64,000 nucleotides of DNA from assembly GCF_032163395.1 (NCBI RefSeq), contig NZ_CP119968.1:1163501-1227500 (forward strand), in the 5' to 3' direction. Positions 53,244 through 61,888 of the stretch are shown here, piece by piece. Position 1 is the stretch's first letter. Every line of letters begins with the position of its first letter. The notes below the pieces were generated by a model. It had not been told where the DNA came from, ran no database searches, and worked only from the letters and a program-made list of their open reading frames with translations. This DNA comes from Gloeocapsopsis dulcis (lineage in GTDB: Bacteria; Cyanobacteriota; Cyanobacteriia; Cyanobacteriales; Chroococcidiopsidaceae). The position numbers and the translations under genes are program-made.

Positions 53244-53743
53244 TTCGCTGTGAAAATTTACTAGACGCTTCAGCAATTTATAATATTCACACTCAAGCTT
53301 TTGAACGTGAGAATGAGGCACAGTTAGTTAAAAGTATTCGTCATTCAGAGCGTTATATTCCTCAGTTATCACTTGTTGCAGAAGTTGATAATACTGTAGT
53401 TGGTCACATTTTATTTAGCTATATTGACCTTGTAGGAGAAGAAACTTTACGGATATTGGGTTTAGCACCTTTAGCAGTTGTTCCTCAATTTCAAGGAGAA
53501 GGAATTGGTAGCGCACTTATCCGAATAGGTTTAGAAACTGCGGATACTATGGGAGAATCGTTAGTTATTGTTTTAGGACATCCTCAGTTTTACTCGCGCT
53601 TTGGTTTTCAACCATCTGTTAATTATGACATTGAGTCACCTTTTCCAGTACCAGAAGATGTTTTTATGGTAAAACCACTAGCAAATTATCAAGAGAAGTA
53701 TCAAGGAAAAGTTGTTTATCCACCTGCTTTTCAAGAAGTATAA
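53240..53743 (+). CDS. YhbS-like GNAT N-acetyltransferase
   Basis: 167 residues from GTG 53240. LSLVAEVDNTVVGHILFSYI, APLAVVPQFQGEGIGSALIRIGLETADTMG and LGHPQFYSRFGFQPSVNYDIESPFPVPEDVFMV are typical of COG3153 (YhbS). Translationally coupled to the GNAT before it. The 3' end overlaps the AtzE-like gene by 13 bases on the opposite strand. Confidence 0.85.
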   Translation: MIRCENLLDASAIYNIHTQAFERENEAQLVKSIRHSERYIPQLSLVAEVDNTVVGHILFSYIDLVGEETLRILGLAPLAVVPQFQGEGIGSALIRIGLETADTMGESLVIVLGHPQFYSRFGFQPSVNYDIESPFPVPEDVFMVKPLANYQEKYQGKVVYPPAFQEV

Positions 53744-55101
53744 GTGGAAATGTTGCCTTTCGCCTCTAAAGTAGCTGCAACCTGTAAAATTAGTGCTTCA
53801 TTATAAGGTGCAGCTATTAGTTGTACACCTAAAGGTAAGGAACCTGAACGGTGAATTGGAACAGATAAAACAGGTAAACCAATAAAAGATAGTGGTTGAG
53901 TAAAGAGTCCTAAATGCGGACGGATGAGAATTTCTTCTCCATCTAATATCATTGTTTTTTGCCCGATTAAAGGTGCAAAACATGGTGTTGTCGGTGCAAG
54001 AATAATATCTACACGTTGGAAAATTTCACGGACGCGATCGCGAAACCAACGACGAAACCTTTGTGCTTGAATGTACCAATGACTTGGAATCAACGCCCCA
54101 GCCAAAAAGCGATCGCGTGTTGCGAAATCAAAATCTTGTGATCGCGTCCGCAACTTCTCCATATGTAAATTTGCACCTTCACACGACGTAATGAGAAATG
54201 CTGCGGCACGGGCGCGCTGTGCTTCAGGGATAGTAATATACTCGGTAATATCTAAAGCTTGTGCAACTTGTTCTACTGCTTCTATTGCTTCAGGTTCAGC
54301 GCCTTTAGTAAAGTAATCACCTGCGATCGCAATTCGTAAATTCTCAATACCGCGATTGAGTTGTGGTAGACATAGTTCAGGCGATCGCTGGGTACATACA
54401 GGATCGCGATCGTCGTATCCTTGCAAAACATCAAACACCGTTGCAATATCGCGCACCGAACGTGCAAACGGTCCAACATGATCTAAACTGCTAGAAAATA
54501 AAGTAACTCCTGCCCGCGATAACCTACCATAGGTTGGTTTTAAGCCAAATACGCCACAAAACGCCGCAGGTACGCGAATTGAACCATTGGTATCTGTACC
54601 AAGCGTGAGGGGTACTAAATCTGCCGCTACCGCTGCTGCAGAACCACCAGAAGAACCACCTGCTACCCGATTAACATCGTGGGGATTATGCGTTGCCCCA
54701 TAATGCGCATTTTCTGTGACAAAGCCGTAGGCGTACTCATCCATATTTAAAGTACCTACTAGGACTGCACCTGCTTGTTTTAATTTAGCTACAGCAGTAG
54801 CATCTTGAGAGGCTGGTGGGTTTTCAGCATTAATTTTTGCGCCTGCAAGTGTAGTAATTCCAGCAACGTCGTATAAATTTTTGACAGCAAAGGGCACTCC
54901 AGCAAGCGAACCAGGGTTATTTCCTAATGCGATCGCACGATCAATTTGTTGCGCATCCTGCAATGCCGAGTCATCGGTAATAGCAGTAAAACAGTTCAGT
55001 TCTTTGCGTTGTGTAATACATTTGAGTGCGGTTTGGGCAACTTCGACTGCACTTAGTCTACTTTCGCGGACGGCAGCAGCGATCGAGACAGCATCATTCA
55101 T
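53731..55101 (-). CDS. AtzE-family amidase (carboxybiuret-type hydrolase large subunit)
   Basis: 456 residues of the amidase-signature family. Catalytic triad: K74 in FAVKNLYD, S150 in AGGSSGGSAAA, nucleophile S174 in TDTNGSIRVP. The protein is AtzE-like, and the next upstream gene encodes the AtzG-type small subunit overlapping by four bases. AtzEG is known to deaminate 1-carboxybiuret, but many homologues act on other ureido-amides, and here no AtzD or AtzH gene is present. Role in small nitrogenous compound use is likely. Confidence 0.85.
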   Translation of the reverse strand: MNDAVSIAAAVRESRLSAVEVAQTALKCITQRKELNCFTAITDDSALQDAQQIDRAIALGNNPGSLAGVPFAVKNLYDVAGITTLAGAKINAENPPASQDATAVAKLKQAGAVLVGTLNMDEYAYGFVTENAHYGATHNPHDVNRVAGGSSGGSAAAVAADLVPLTLGTDTNGSIRVPAAFCGVFGLKPTYGRLSRAGVTLFSSSLDHVGPFARSVRDIATVFDVLQGYDDRDPVCTQRSPELCLPQLNRGIENLRIAIAGDYFTKGAEPEAIEAVEQVAQALDITEYITIPEAQRARAAAFLITSCEGANLHMEKLRTRSQDFDFATRDRFLAGALIPSHWYIQAQRFRRWFRDRVREIFQRVDIILAPTTPCFAPLIGQKTMILDGEEILIRPHLGLFTQPLSFIGLPVLSVPIHRSGSLPLGVQLIAAPYNEALILQVAATLEAKGNISTYTS

Positions 55102-55289
55102 GGTTCAAAGGTTGGTGAAGCTTCAATTTCTAGTAGGGGAAATTCGTTAACGAGTTGTGCGATCGCTTGTATTCTCTCAAAGTTGGCAATGACACCTTCT
55201 CGGTATTCAGAATTGATTTCTAAGTCGAGGATTAAAGCTGTGAAATCAACGTACTCTGCAACATCAATTTTTTTTTCCATACTACACAA
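55098..55289 (-). CDS. AtzG-like small subunit (DUF4089)
   Basis: 63 residues (ATG 55280 gives MEKKIDVAEYV and is the likelier start). Reads VDFTALILDLEINSEYREGVIANFERIQAIAQLVNEFPL, the DUF4089/AtzG helix pair that packs on AtzE and shapes its active site. Adjacent and overlapping (ATGA) upstream of the amidase, as in known atzEG operons. Confidence 0.82.
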   Translation of the reverse strand: MCSMEKKIDVAEYVDFTALILDLEINSEYREGVIANFERIQAIAQLVNEFPLLEIEASPTFEP

Positions 55290-55436
55290 TCCTAATTAGC
55301 TGATGGTGACTGCGGGAAAAACAGTATCGTTTCCAGTTAAATTTGACTTTTGATCATAAGCGAATTTAATCGCAAGTATCGGATAGAGGGTCACTCAAAT
55401 AAAAGCTTATGCTGCGATCACACGGACAAGCAATGA

Positions 55437-56348
55437 ATGACTACAGTGATCAAACCAAATATGAGTGCGAGAGAATGGTTGCTCCTTGTCGTACTTTCTA
55501 TTTTATGGGGTAGTTCCTTTTTTTTCATCAAAATAATCCTTCAAGAGTTGCAACCACTGTCAAGAGTTTTCATTCGTGTTGGCTTAGCGGCGATCGCATT
55601 AACGACTTTTGTTTACATGAGGGGACAACGAATGCCAGCCTCACCGCGAATTTGGAGAGCATTTTTAGTGATGGGTGCGCTGAATAACCTCATTCCCTTT
55701 ACTCTCATTGTTTGGGGACAGACACATATCAACAGCAGTTTAGCAGCTATTCTCAATGCTACAACTCCAGTATTTACAGTAGTGCTAGCGCACTTTATCC
55801 ACGATCAACGCTTGACATTAAATCGCCTGGTAGGGGTTCTCCTTGGGCTATGTGGCGCGATCGTATTAATTGGTTCAGAAGTGTTGTATGAGTTAAACCT
55901 ACAGAGTTTAGGGCAATTTGCCATCCTCGGTGCTGCCATTTCCTATAGCTTTGCTGGGATCTATGGACGACGATTTAGAAAATTATCGCCTGTAGTCACT
56001 GCCACAGGAATGCTTATTAGCACAACGATAATGATGTTACCACTGACACTTCTCTGGGATTGGTCTTTTAAACTTAGTATTATTACTTGGAGTGCTTTAT
56101 TAGGACTAGCGATACTGAGTACAGCGATCGCCTATTTGATTTATTTTCATCTCTTAGCTGCCGTAGGCGCAACGAATCTTTTGCTAGTCACCTTTTTGAT
56201 TCCAATCAGTGCGCTGCTACTAGGTGTATTTATCTTAAATGAACAGCTGACGTGGAATGCGATCGCAGGTATGGCATTAATCTTTGTTGGGCTGGTAGCT
56301 ATTGATGGCAGACTTGTATCAAAAATTAAACAGTGTAAAAAACAGTAA
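55437..56348 (+). CDS. EamA/DMT-family transporter
   Basis: 303 residues with ten membrane helices in two EamA repeats. SILWGSSFFFIKI, LNATTPVFTVVLAHFIHDQRLTLNRLVGVLLGLCGAIVLIG, and in the second half LLVTFLIPISALLLGVFILNEQLTWNAIAGMALIFVGL. Drug/metabolite exporter type; cargo unknown. The GNAT gene follows three bases after its stop. Confidence 0.87.
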   Translation: MTTVIKPNMSAREWLLLVVLSILWGSSFFFIKIILQELQPLSRVFIRVGLAAIALTTFVYMRGQRMPASPRIWRAFLVMGALNNLIPFTLIVWGQTHINSSLAAILNATTPVFTVVLAHFIHDQRLTLNRLVGVLLGLCGAIVLIGSEVLYELNLQSLGQFAILGAAISYSFAGIYGRRFRKLSPVVTATGMLISTTIMMLPLTLLWDWSFKLSIITWSALLGLAILSTAIAYLIYFHLLAAVGATNLLLVTFLIPISALLLGVFILNEQLTWNAIAGMALIFVGLVAIDGRLVSKIKQCKKQ

Positions 56349-56351
56349 ATC

Positions 56352-56840
56352 GTGAATCAGTTCAACGTCATTCAAGCTAATTCTACTCATATCGAACTTA
56401 TTGCCCCTTTGTTAGATAGCTATCGCCAGTTTTATGGGCAAACAGCCGACTTGATCCAAGTACAGAATTTTTTGTACGAACGATTAGTTAAAGAAGAGTC
56501 TGTCGTTTTCATCGCCGTTACTCAGCACAACACTTTTGATTGTCTAGGTTTTACTCAACTGTATCCTTCATTTTCATCTGTCGCGCTGCAACGTACTTGG
56601 ATACTCAACGATCTCTTTGTACTGCCAAAATTTAGAAATCAGGGCGTGGCTATGGCATTGTTGAATGCTGCACAAGACTTTGCTATACACACCAAGGCAA
56701 AACGGCTAACCCTGGCAACTGCCATTGATAACTATGCTGCACAAAAATTGTATGAAAAAGCAGGATACACAAAAGATGAAATATTTTATCACTATCAGTT
56801 AGATGTCTCAATTCCAAGTAGTAATGAGTTTCATTCATAG
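56352..56840 (+). CDS. GNAT N-acetyltransferase
   Basis: 162 residues from GTG 56352. LVKEESVVFIAVTQHNTFDCLGFTQLYPSFSS, acetyl-CoA loop LFVLPKFRNQGVAMALLNAAQDFA, LTLATAIDNYAAQKLYEKAGYTKDE. Immediately follows the DMT transporter gene and precedes ada by six bases, so these three form a tight cluster; acetylation plus export of an amine is a possible theme. Confidence 0.87.
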   Translation: MNQFNVIQANSTHIELIAPLLDSYRQFYGQTADLIQVQNFLYERLVKEESVVFIAVTQHNTFDCLGFTQLYPSFSSVALQRTWILNDLFVLPKFRNQGVAMALLNAAQDFAIHTKAKRLTLATAIDNYAAQKLYEKAGYTKDEIFYHYQLDVSIPSSNEFHS

Positions 56841-56846
56841 CAAATC

Positions 56847-57899
56847 ATGATGAAATCAGCACAGTTAGATTTTGCAGAAGAAATCTGGCAAGCCGTTGTC
56901 AGTCGGGATTCAAAGTTCGATGGCAAGATTTTCTACGGCGTACACTCGACAAAGATTTATTGTCGTCCTAGCTGCCCTAGTCGCAAACCAAACCGCAGCC
57001 AAGTAACAATTTTTCAATCTGCCCAAGCCGCCGAATTACAAGGGTTTCGTCCTTGTAAGCGATGTCAACCACACGCGATCGCTCCTACCATCAATAAGAT
57101 CCTCACAGCCTGTCGTTATATTGAAGCACAAAGCGATCGCGTGCCCACATTAACAGAACTGAGTACTCAAGTAGCCATGAGTCCTACTCACTTTCAGAGA
57201 GTATTTAAGCAAATTGTTGGTGTTACTCCCTTTGAATACGGAAATGCTCAAAGAAGAGAACGATTGAAACAACATCTCCATCAAGGTGTAAAAATTACTG
57301 ATGCGCTTTATGAAGTGGGCTATGGTTCCAGTAGTCGCCTTTATGAGCAAGCCCCAGAACAACTCGGAATGACTCCTGCTAGATACAAGCAACATGGGAG
57401 AGGGGAAGAAATTCGCTATACAAGTGCAAACTCACCTCTAGGTTATCTGACAATTGCTGCTACTAAGCGGGGGATATGTAGCGTAAAACTTGGAGATGAT
57501 CTGGCAAAATTAGAGAACGAACTTCACAATGAATTTTGCCACGCATCACTGCATCGCGCAGATGAAGAACTGCAAGAGTGGACTCAGGCTTTAATAAACT
57601 ATCTCAGTGGTAAATTATCTTTATCAGAACTTCCCTACGATGTCAAAGCTACTGCATTTCAAATTCAAGTTTGGGAAGCACTCAAGCAAATTCCCTTCGG
57701 TACAACGGTGAGTTACAGTGACGTTGCTTGCTCAATTGGGCACCCAACCGCTATTCGTGCTGTAGCACGTGCTTGTGCAACAAACCCTATTGCTTTAATT
57801 ATTCCGTGTCATCGCGTGTTACCCAAAGCTGGTGGATTAGGAGGATATCGCTGGGGGGTATCTCGTAAACAAGCACTTTTGGAAATGGAACAACTTTGA
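56847..57899 (+). CDS. ada: Ada-type methylated-DNA repair protein and regulator
   Basis: 350 residues. N-terminal AdaA zinc domain with C39, C43, C70 and C73 (CRPSC, CKRC) that accepts methylphosphotriester methyl groups; an AraC-type helix-turn-helix (about 82-185); and a C-terminal O6-methylguanine methyltransferase with the PCHR motif, active cysteine C321. Domain order and length match E. coli Ada. Repairs alkylated DNA and activates adaptive-response genes. Confidence 0.94.
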   Translation: MMKSAQLDFAEEIWQAVVSRDSKFDGKIFYGVHSTKIYCRPSCPSRKPNRSQVTIFQSAQAAELQGFRPCKRCQPHAIAPTINKILTACRYIEAQSDRVPTLTELSTQVAMSPTHFQRVFKQIVGVTPFEYGNAQRRERLKQHLHQGVKITDALYEVGYGSSSRLYEQAPEQLGMTPARYKQHGRGEEIRYTSANSPLGYLTIAATKRGICSVKLGDDLAKLENELHNEFCHASLHRADEELQEWTQALINYLSGKLSLSELPYDVKATAFQIQVWEALKQIPFGTTVSYSDVACSIGHPTAIRAVARACATNPIALIIPCHRVLPKAGGLGGYRWGVSRKQALLEMEQL

Positions 57900-57993
57900 A
57901 AAATAACCGTATTTTTGCGGTAATCGTTGTTGCTGAAGTTGGGAAAGCTAAATAACAAGGTAACTCCTTGTCAACCTTATTTAAAATAATGCA

Positions 57994-58878
57994 ATGGTTT
58001 CAGCCGTAATTCATGCCCCTAGTTTTGACTTTGATGATGACAAATTTAAAGCACCTGCTTCTGAGGTACTGCCTTGGTGTCAAATGATTAACCCACAATG
58101 GGGTGAAAATGGACTAAAGCCCTATGGCTTGGCAATCACTCAGGAAAACGCAAATCTTGTGGGTTTTACACCCGATGAAAATTGGCAGCAGGTAGAATAT
58201 ACTTTTGGTTCGGGCGAAATAGTCCAGTTGTTTATTACGACTACTCCCCAACTATTGGTGCTGCATCGAGGACCTGTTTGTATCAAAGACCGTACTACAA
58301 ATACCACTTTAGGTCGTTTAGTGGATCATTACGATGCCTTTACGAGTGAAAAACTAAAATATAAAACATTTACACGCTATCTTGTTTTCTTGGTAGGGAA
58401 AAATCAAAAACTTCTGCATCATTCCCCATTGCGCTTGACGTTGAGTGGTGCGGCTGGAGCAAGTTTTAGTACAGCTTTTCGTACCTCAAAAAATGGTCAA
58501 GTGACGAGTGGATTTACTTTAGAACTAGAGAAAGCTTATGCTGCTTTCCGCCAGCAGCCATTAACAGCTAAGAGTGGACTGTTTCACGCCCACGGCGTTT
58601 TTTGTCCAACGATTACCTCTGAGGAAAGAGGAGTGGCATCTAACAAAGCTTTGGTGGCTGTTACGGTAGACTACAAGCATCCTACAGCAGAGAACTTAGT
58701 AGACTACTTGATTCCAATAAATTCAGAGGCATCTACTGTCATCTGTCACACGTTTGAAACTTATAAAGATTTTGCTAAAGAGCAACCAAAACTAGAAGTT
58801 GCTGCTATACCTGAAATTGAGGAAGCAAACGAGCCTGAACGCTTTGATGAATATGATTTTGATGCTGCACCTTACTAA
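57994..58878 (+). CDS. DUF5895 cyanobacterial protein
   Basis: 294 residues. PWCQMINPQWGENGLKPYGLAITQENANLVGF near the N-terminus, a central RYLVFLVGKNQKLLHHSPLRLTLSGAAGASFSTAF, and an acidic C-terminal tail (EEANEPERFDEYDFDAAPY). This DUF is cyanobacterial and often plasmid- or mobile-element-associated; no function known. Good AGGTAA-type leader. Followed by a palindromic repeat. Confidence 0.75.
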   Translation: MVSAVIHAPSFDFDDDKFKAPASEVLPWCQMINPQWGENGLKPYGLAITQENANLVGFTPDENWQQVEYTFGSGEIVQLFITTTPQLLVLHRGPVCIKDRTTNTTLGRLVDHYDAFTSEKLKYKTFTRYLVFLVGKNQKLLHHSPLRLTLSGAAGASFSTAFRTSKNGQVTSGFTLELEKAYAAFRQQPLTAKSGLFHAHGVFCPTITSEERGVASNKALVAVTVDYKHPTAENLVDYLIPINSEASTVICHTFETYKDFAKEQPKLEVAAIPEIEEANEPERFDEYDFDAAPY

Positions 58879-58893
58879 AAGGTTAGTGTAAAA

Positions 58894-58925
58894 GGCAAGG
58901 GGATAGGCAAGATGCCCGCCCCCAC
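58894..58925. repeat. Dispersed palindromic repeat, copy E
   Basis: GGCAAGGGGATAGGCAAGAT followed by GCCCGCCCCCAC, between the DUF5895 gene and mltA (convergent). Most diverged of the five copies. Confidence 0.55.
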
Positions 58926-58937
58926 TTTCACTTGAGT

Positions 58938-60131
58938 TTACTTCAGTAATAAATAATACAGATGCCCACGATTGCCAGTAATTCCAGCGCGATCGCCTGC
59001 AAGTTTACCAGTTCCCATGAAATAATCCACTCTTCCTGGTCCTTTAATTGCACCACCTGTATCTTGATCTAAGACATAGCGGCTAACAAGGCGATAATCC
59101 ATGCTACCTGTAAAATCGTTAGAAAACGGTAGTTGAGTATGAATCAGTGCTAATGCACCAGGAGGCATGAGTGATTTATCGGTTGCGATCGAGCGATCTG
59201 CGGTGACGGGTAATCCTAAAGAACCGACTGCTGGCGCACCTCCAGTTTCTCGAAAGAAAACAAAACCACGATTACGTGGTAAATAGTTATTGAGTTCTGT
59301 CGGGTATTGTGTAAAGTAGTCGATCATAATGGGTAGTGTTAAACCCGCTAAAGGTAATTTGCCGTCTTTGGCTAATTCTTTACCAATACTGGTGTAAGGG
59401 TAGTCTGTCTTCCCTGCAAAACCAATAGAAATCGTGTTTCCATCAGCTAATTGCAGTCGTGCTGAGCCTTGAATTTGTGCTAAGAATGCTTCTAAGCGAT
59501 CGCGCAGCCAAACAATTTCTAAGCCTTTAAGTTTACTTTTGTCTCCTAACAAACCATCTTTGCCTTCGAGTTCTTGGCGAGTTGGATGAGGTTTGCGCCA
59601 AGATTTAAAATTCGCTGGTAGCCGATACAACGGATAGCGAAATTCTGGGGTGGGAACGCGGCTAGCTTGGTAGATTGGTTCATAGTAGGCAGTGTAAAGA
59701 ACATCGCCTTTGCCGTCTCGCCCAGTAGACTGATAAAACACAAACTCGCGAGATACTGCAGCTTGCAGTTCTTCAGGTGAATTCGCTCTCACAACTAATT
59801 GACGAAAACGCTCTAGGCTACGTTGAACGCGATCGCGTGTAATGCCAGTTCCCCGATATCGTCGATAGGCGGCTGTTGCTGCTGGTGTTTTAATATAACG
59901 CAAACTATGATCAATTGATGTTAGCAGTGCGTGTTTATCTCCAGCTTGACCGCTTTGACCCCAAATTTGCTCATCAAATCCTAATTGCTCAGCTTGGCAA
60001 CAATCAGCACTTTGCTTCTGAAGATGTGTATCATAAACTGGTCGTAATGGTATACGAGCAACAGCTGGTACTGTCGTCAGGATGGCGACTGCTAAACTTA
60101 GGGTCATCAAAACAGTTTTGTTTCTCACCAT
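58938..60131 (-). CDS. mltA: Lytic murein transglycosylase MltA
   Basis: 397 residues. A signal peptide (VLMTLSLAVAILTTVPAVA) without a lipobox, then the MltA barrel domain: EFVFYQSTGRDGKGDVLYTAYYEPIYQAS, a central LQLADGNTISIGFAGKTDYPYTSIGKELAKDG, NRGFVFFRETGGAPAVGSLG, and the 3D domain with catalytic Asp in LDQDTGGAIKGPGRVDYFMG. Cleaves peptidoglycan to 1,6-anhydromuropeptides in the periplasm. Confidence 0.92.
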   Translation of the reverse strand: MVRNKTVLMTLSLAVAILTTVPAVARIPLRPVYDTHLQKQSADCCQAEQLGFDEQIWGQSGQAGDKHALLTSIDHSLRYIKTPAATAAYRRYRGTGITRDRVQRSLERFRQLVVRANSPEELQAAVSREFVFYQSTGRDGKGDVLYTAYYEPIYQASRVPTPEFRYPLYRLPANFKSWRKPHPTRQELEGKDGLLGDKSKLKGLEIVWLRDRLEAFLAQIQGSARLQLADGNTISIGFAGKTDYPYTSIGKELAKDGKLPLAGLTLPIMIDYFTQYPTELNNYLPRNRGFVFFRETGGAPAVGSLGLPVTADRSIATDKSLMPPGALALIHTQLPFSNDFTGSMDYRLVSRYVLDQDTGGAIKGPGRVDYFMGTGKLAGDRAGITGNRGHLYYLLLK

Positions 60132-60142
60132 TCACTCCATCA

Positions 60143-60403
60143 CTAAAATCTTTCCACACTAGAGCTAAAAACTGGCTCCACTCGAATCGCTGAAATCCTA
60201 GATGGACGGATAACTAGGTACTCTCCCTGAATGTTTTTGATGGGTACGCTAATAAAGTCATTTGAAGCGGCTTTAGGCATCAATTCGCTGCTATACCACT
60301 TCTGAAACTCTTGGATTGTGGGAAACCGCACTTCTTCCCTGTGTCCGCCCTCAATGAGGAGATGTACTATGTATTCGTTAGGGGTTCTAGGCATACAGAT
60401 CAA
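60143..60403 (-). CDS. Small conserved hypothetical protein
   Basis: 86 residues; ATG 60394 gives MPRTPNEYIVHLLIEGG, the likely start. Alpha/beta pattern EEVRFPTIQEFQKWYSSELM and FISVPIKNIQGEYLVIRPSRISAIRVEPVF; compact, soluble. Lies between mltA and the TIR-like gene on the same strand. No family recognised. Confidence 0.6.
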   Translation of the reverse strand: MICMPRTPNEYIVHLLIEGGHREEVRFPTIQEFQKWYSSELMPKAASNDFISVPIKNIQGEYLVIRPSRISAIRVEPVFSSSVERF

Positions 60404-60466
60404 TTCATTTACAAATCCATCGCACTCATTTGTAACTGACTCAACTCGAAATTGAGAAGAGGCTAG

Positions 60467-61237
60467 CTAGGAAAACAAGTTGAATCGCTGGAGTTGAGTT
60501 TCAATGACTTGAGGCAGTATTTTATCAAGTTCTTTGGTATTTTTGAATTGCAAAAGTTGATAATTTGGCAAATCGAAAGAAGATTGTCCTGATAAATCTG
60601 GGCGTTGCATCTGGGCAAGAATAATTTGCTCAGTCCGCTTACTTTGAATAGCATAGCCAATTTCAACACAAACATTAGGGCTAGAAATCAGCTGAGCCTT
60701 GTCCTTGCTTTCAACACTTGTAATGGGTGTACTATCAGCAATAAATAATAAGCTTTTACGAATTTTTCGCATTGCTGTAGTATTTAAGCGTACAGAACTA
60801 TCACTGTGGCGTTGTGATTCAATTAAAGATAACTCAATGCGCGATCGCTTATTCAACGTTGCGATCGCATGATGTAATGCTTCTCTTAAAGTTTCACTAG
60901 AAGCTATATACTCTGTTTGGTAACAAAAGAAAATTGTTGGCTCCAACGAAGCGATGACTGTCTGCTTGGTAAAATATATTTCATGGCTACTTAAATCAAT
61001 ATTCGCGATTGTATAGCCACCACTACCTTCAATGTAGAATTCGACGTTCTCTCCCTGCAAGTATCGCTGAAACCATGCTGTTTGTTTGACTTGTTCGCGA
61101 TCATCTAAAAAGTCTGCTCTCAGCGCGGATTTTAGTAAGCTATTTTTACTGAGGCGCAGATCGTGGGGTCGTTTTTCTAATTCTTCAAGTGGCTCATACT
61201 CTTGAATATACCAAGCTTTTAGAGCAATAATCGCCAT
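60467..61237 (-). CDS. Cyanobacterial protein with TIR/deoxyribosyltransferase-like C-terminus
   Basis: 256 residues. N-terminal domain (1-110) unique: ALKAWYIQEYEPLEELEKRPHDLRLSKNSLLKSALRADFLDD and YIEGSGGYTIANIDLSSHEIYFTK. C-terminal half has the Rossmann-like pattern LLFIADSTPI, then SSPNVCVEIGYAIQSKRTEQIILAQM, in which the ADxTP and NVxxExGYA segments are found in nucleoside 2-deoxyribosyltransferase-like and TIR-like NAD-cleaving proteins; the Glu of VEIGYA would be catalytic. Could be a defence or signalling effector or an unrelated housekeeping protein; I have no direct functional evidence. Confidence 0.6.
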   Translation of the reverse strand: MAIIALKAWYIQEYEPLEELEKRPHDLRLSKNSLLKSALRADFLDDREQVKQTAWFQRYLQGENVEFYIEGSGGYTIANIDLSSHEIYFTKQTVIASLEPTIFFCYQTEYIASSETLREALHHAIATLNKRSRIELSLIESQRHSDSSVRLNTTAMRKIRKSLLFIADSTPITSVESKDKAQLISSPNVCVEIGYAIQSKRTEQIILAQMQRPDLSGQSSFDLPNYQLLQFKNTKELDKILPQVIETQLQRFNLFS

Positions 61238-61888
61238 ATGTTGCGCTGTTTATACTGTGGTATTGATTTGTTAACTTTACAAATTCTACTCTAAAACAAA
61301 ACAACACCCAAACTTCTACTAACTAAGACACTTCCTCTTCTTACTCTATCTTCCCAGGGTTATATCTAGCACTCAATCTAAACATGAAAAAACTCTAGAT
61401 ATATTGCCCCCATTTACCAACTTGAGGAAATATTAGTATTCGACTTGGGTGTTGTTTTTGGTTTGACGAGACAGATGAAAGTTTAACAGCGCTTTTACCT
61501 CTTAAACTAACTTGTTTTTCCTATGCTGTCGTATCTGCCAGGGAAGCTTTTCAGCTTCAATTACTACGTTAATTCCTTATCTTCTAATGTGCAAGAGGTT
61601 GCAATTAAACTTTACTTGATATCAAGTTGTAGTGTACCAAGTTAGTAGTTTTGTAAAGGAGTTTCATTAGACCAGCAACAGTGAAAATAAGCATAACTTT
61701 AAGATTATTAACTGGTCATTTTCAACTCAGAACTCTAGTGGCAATATATAACCGAGGTCGTACTCTCAAAATAGGTTCTTAATTTTGGAGAATGCTCGGG
61801 TTGAGGGGTAAGCTTTGAGCGACTAAAGCATATAACAGTAAAAAGAGATTTTTCATCCAAAGCTTCATTACACTTAACACTTACGAGT
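61238..61888. other. Long spacer with inverted repeat
   Basis: 651 bp, no gene supported. Inverted repeat AAAACAACACCCAA (61298-61311) and TTGGGTGTTGTTTT (61445-61458), 14 of 14 complementary with 133 bp between, resembling a small MITE-like element. The rest includes the promoter of the ABC-2 permease gene. Confidence 0.5.
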
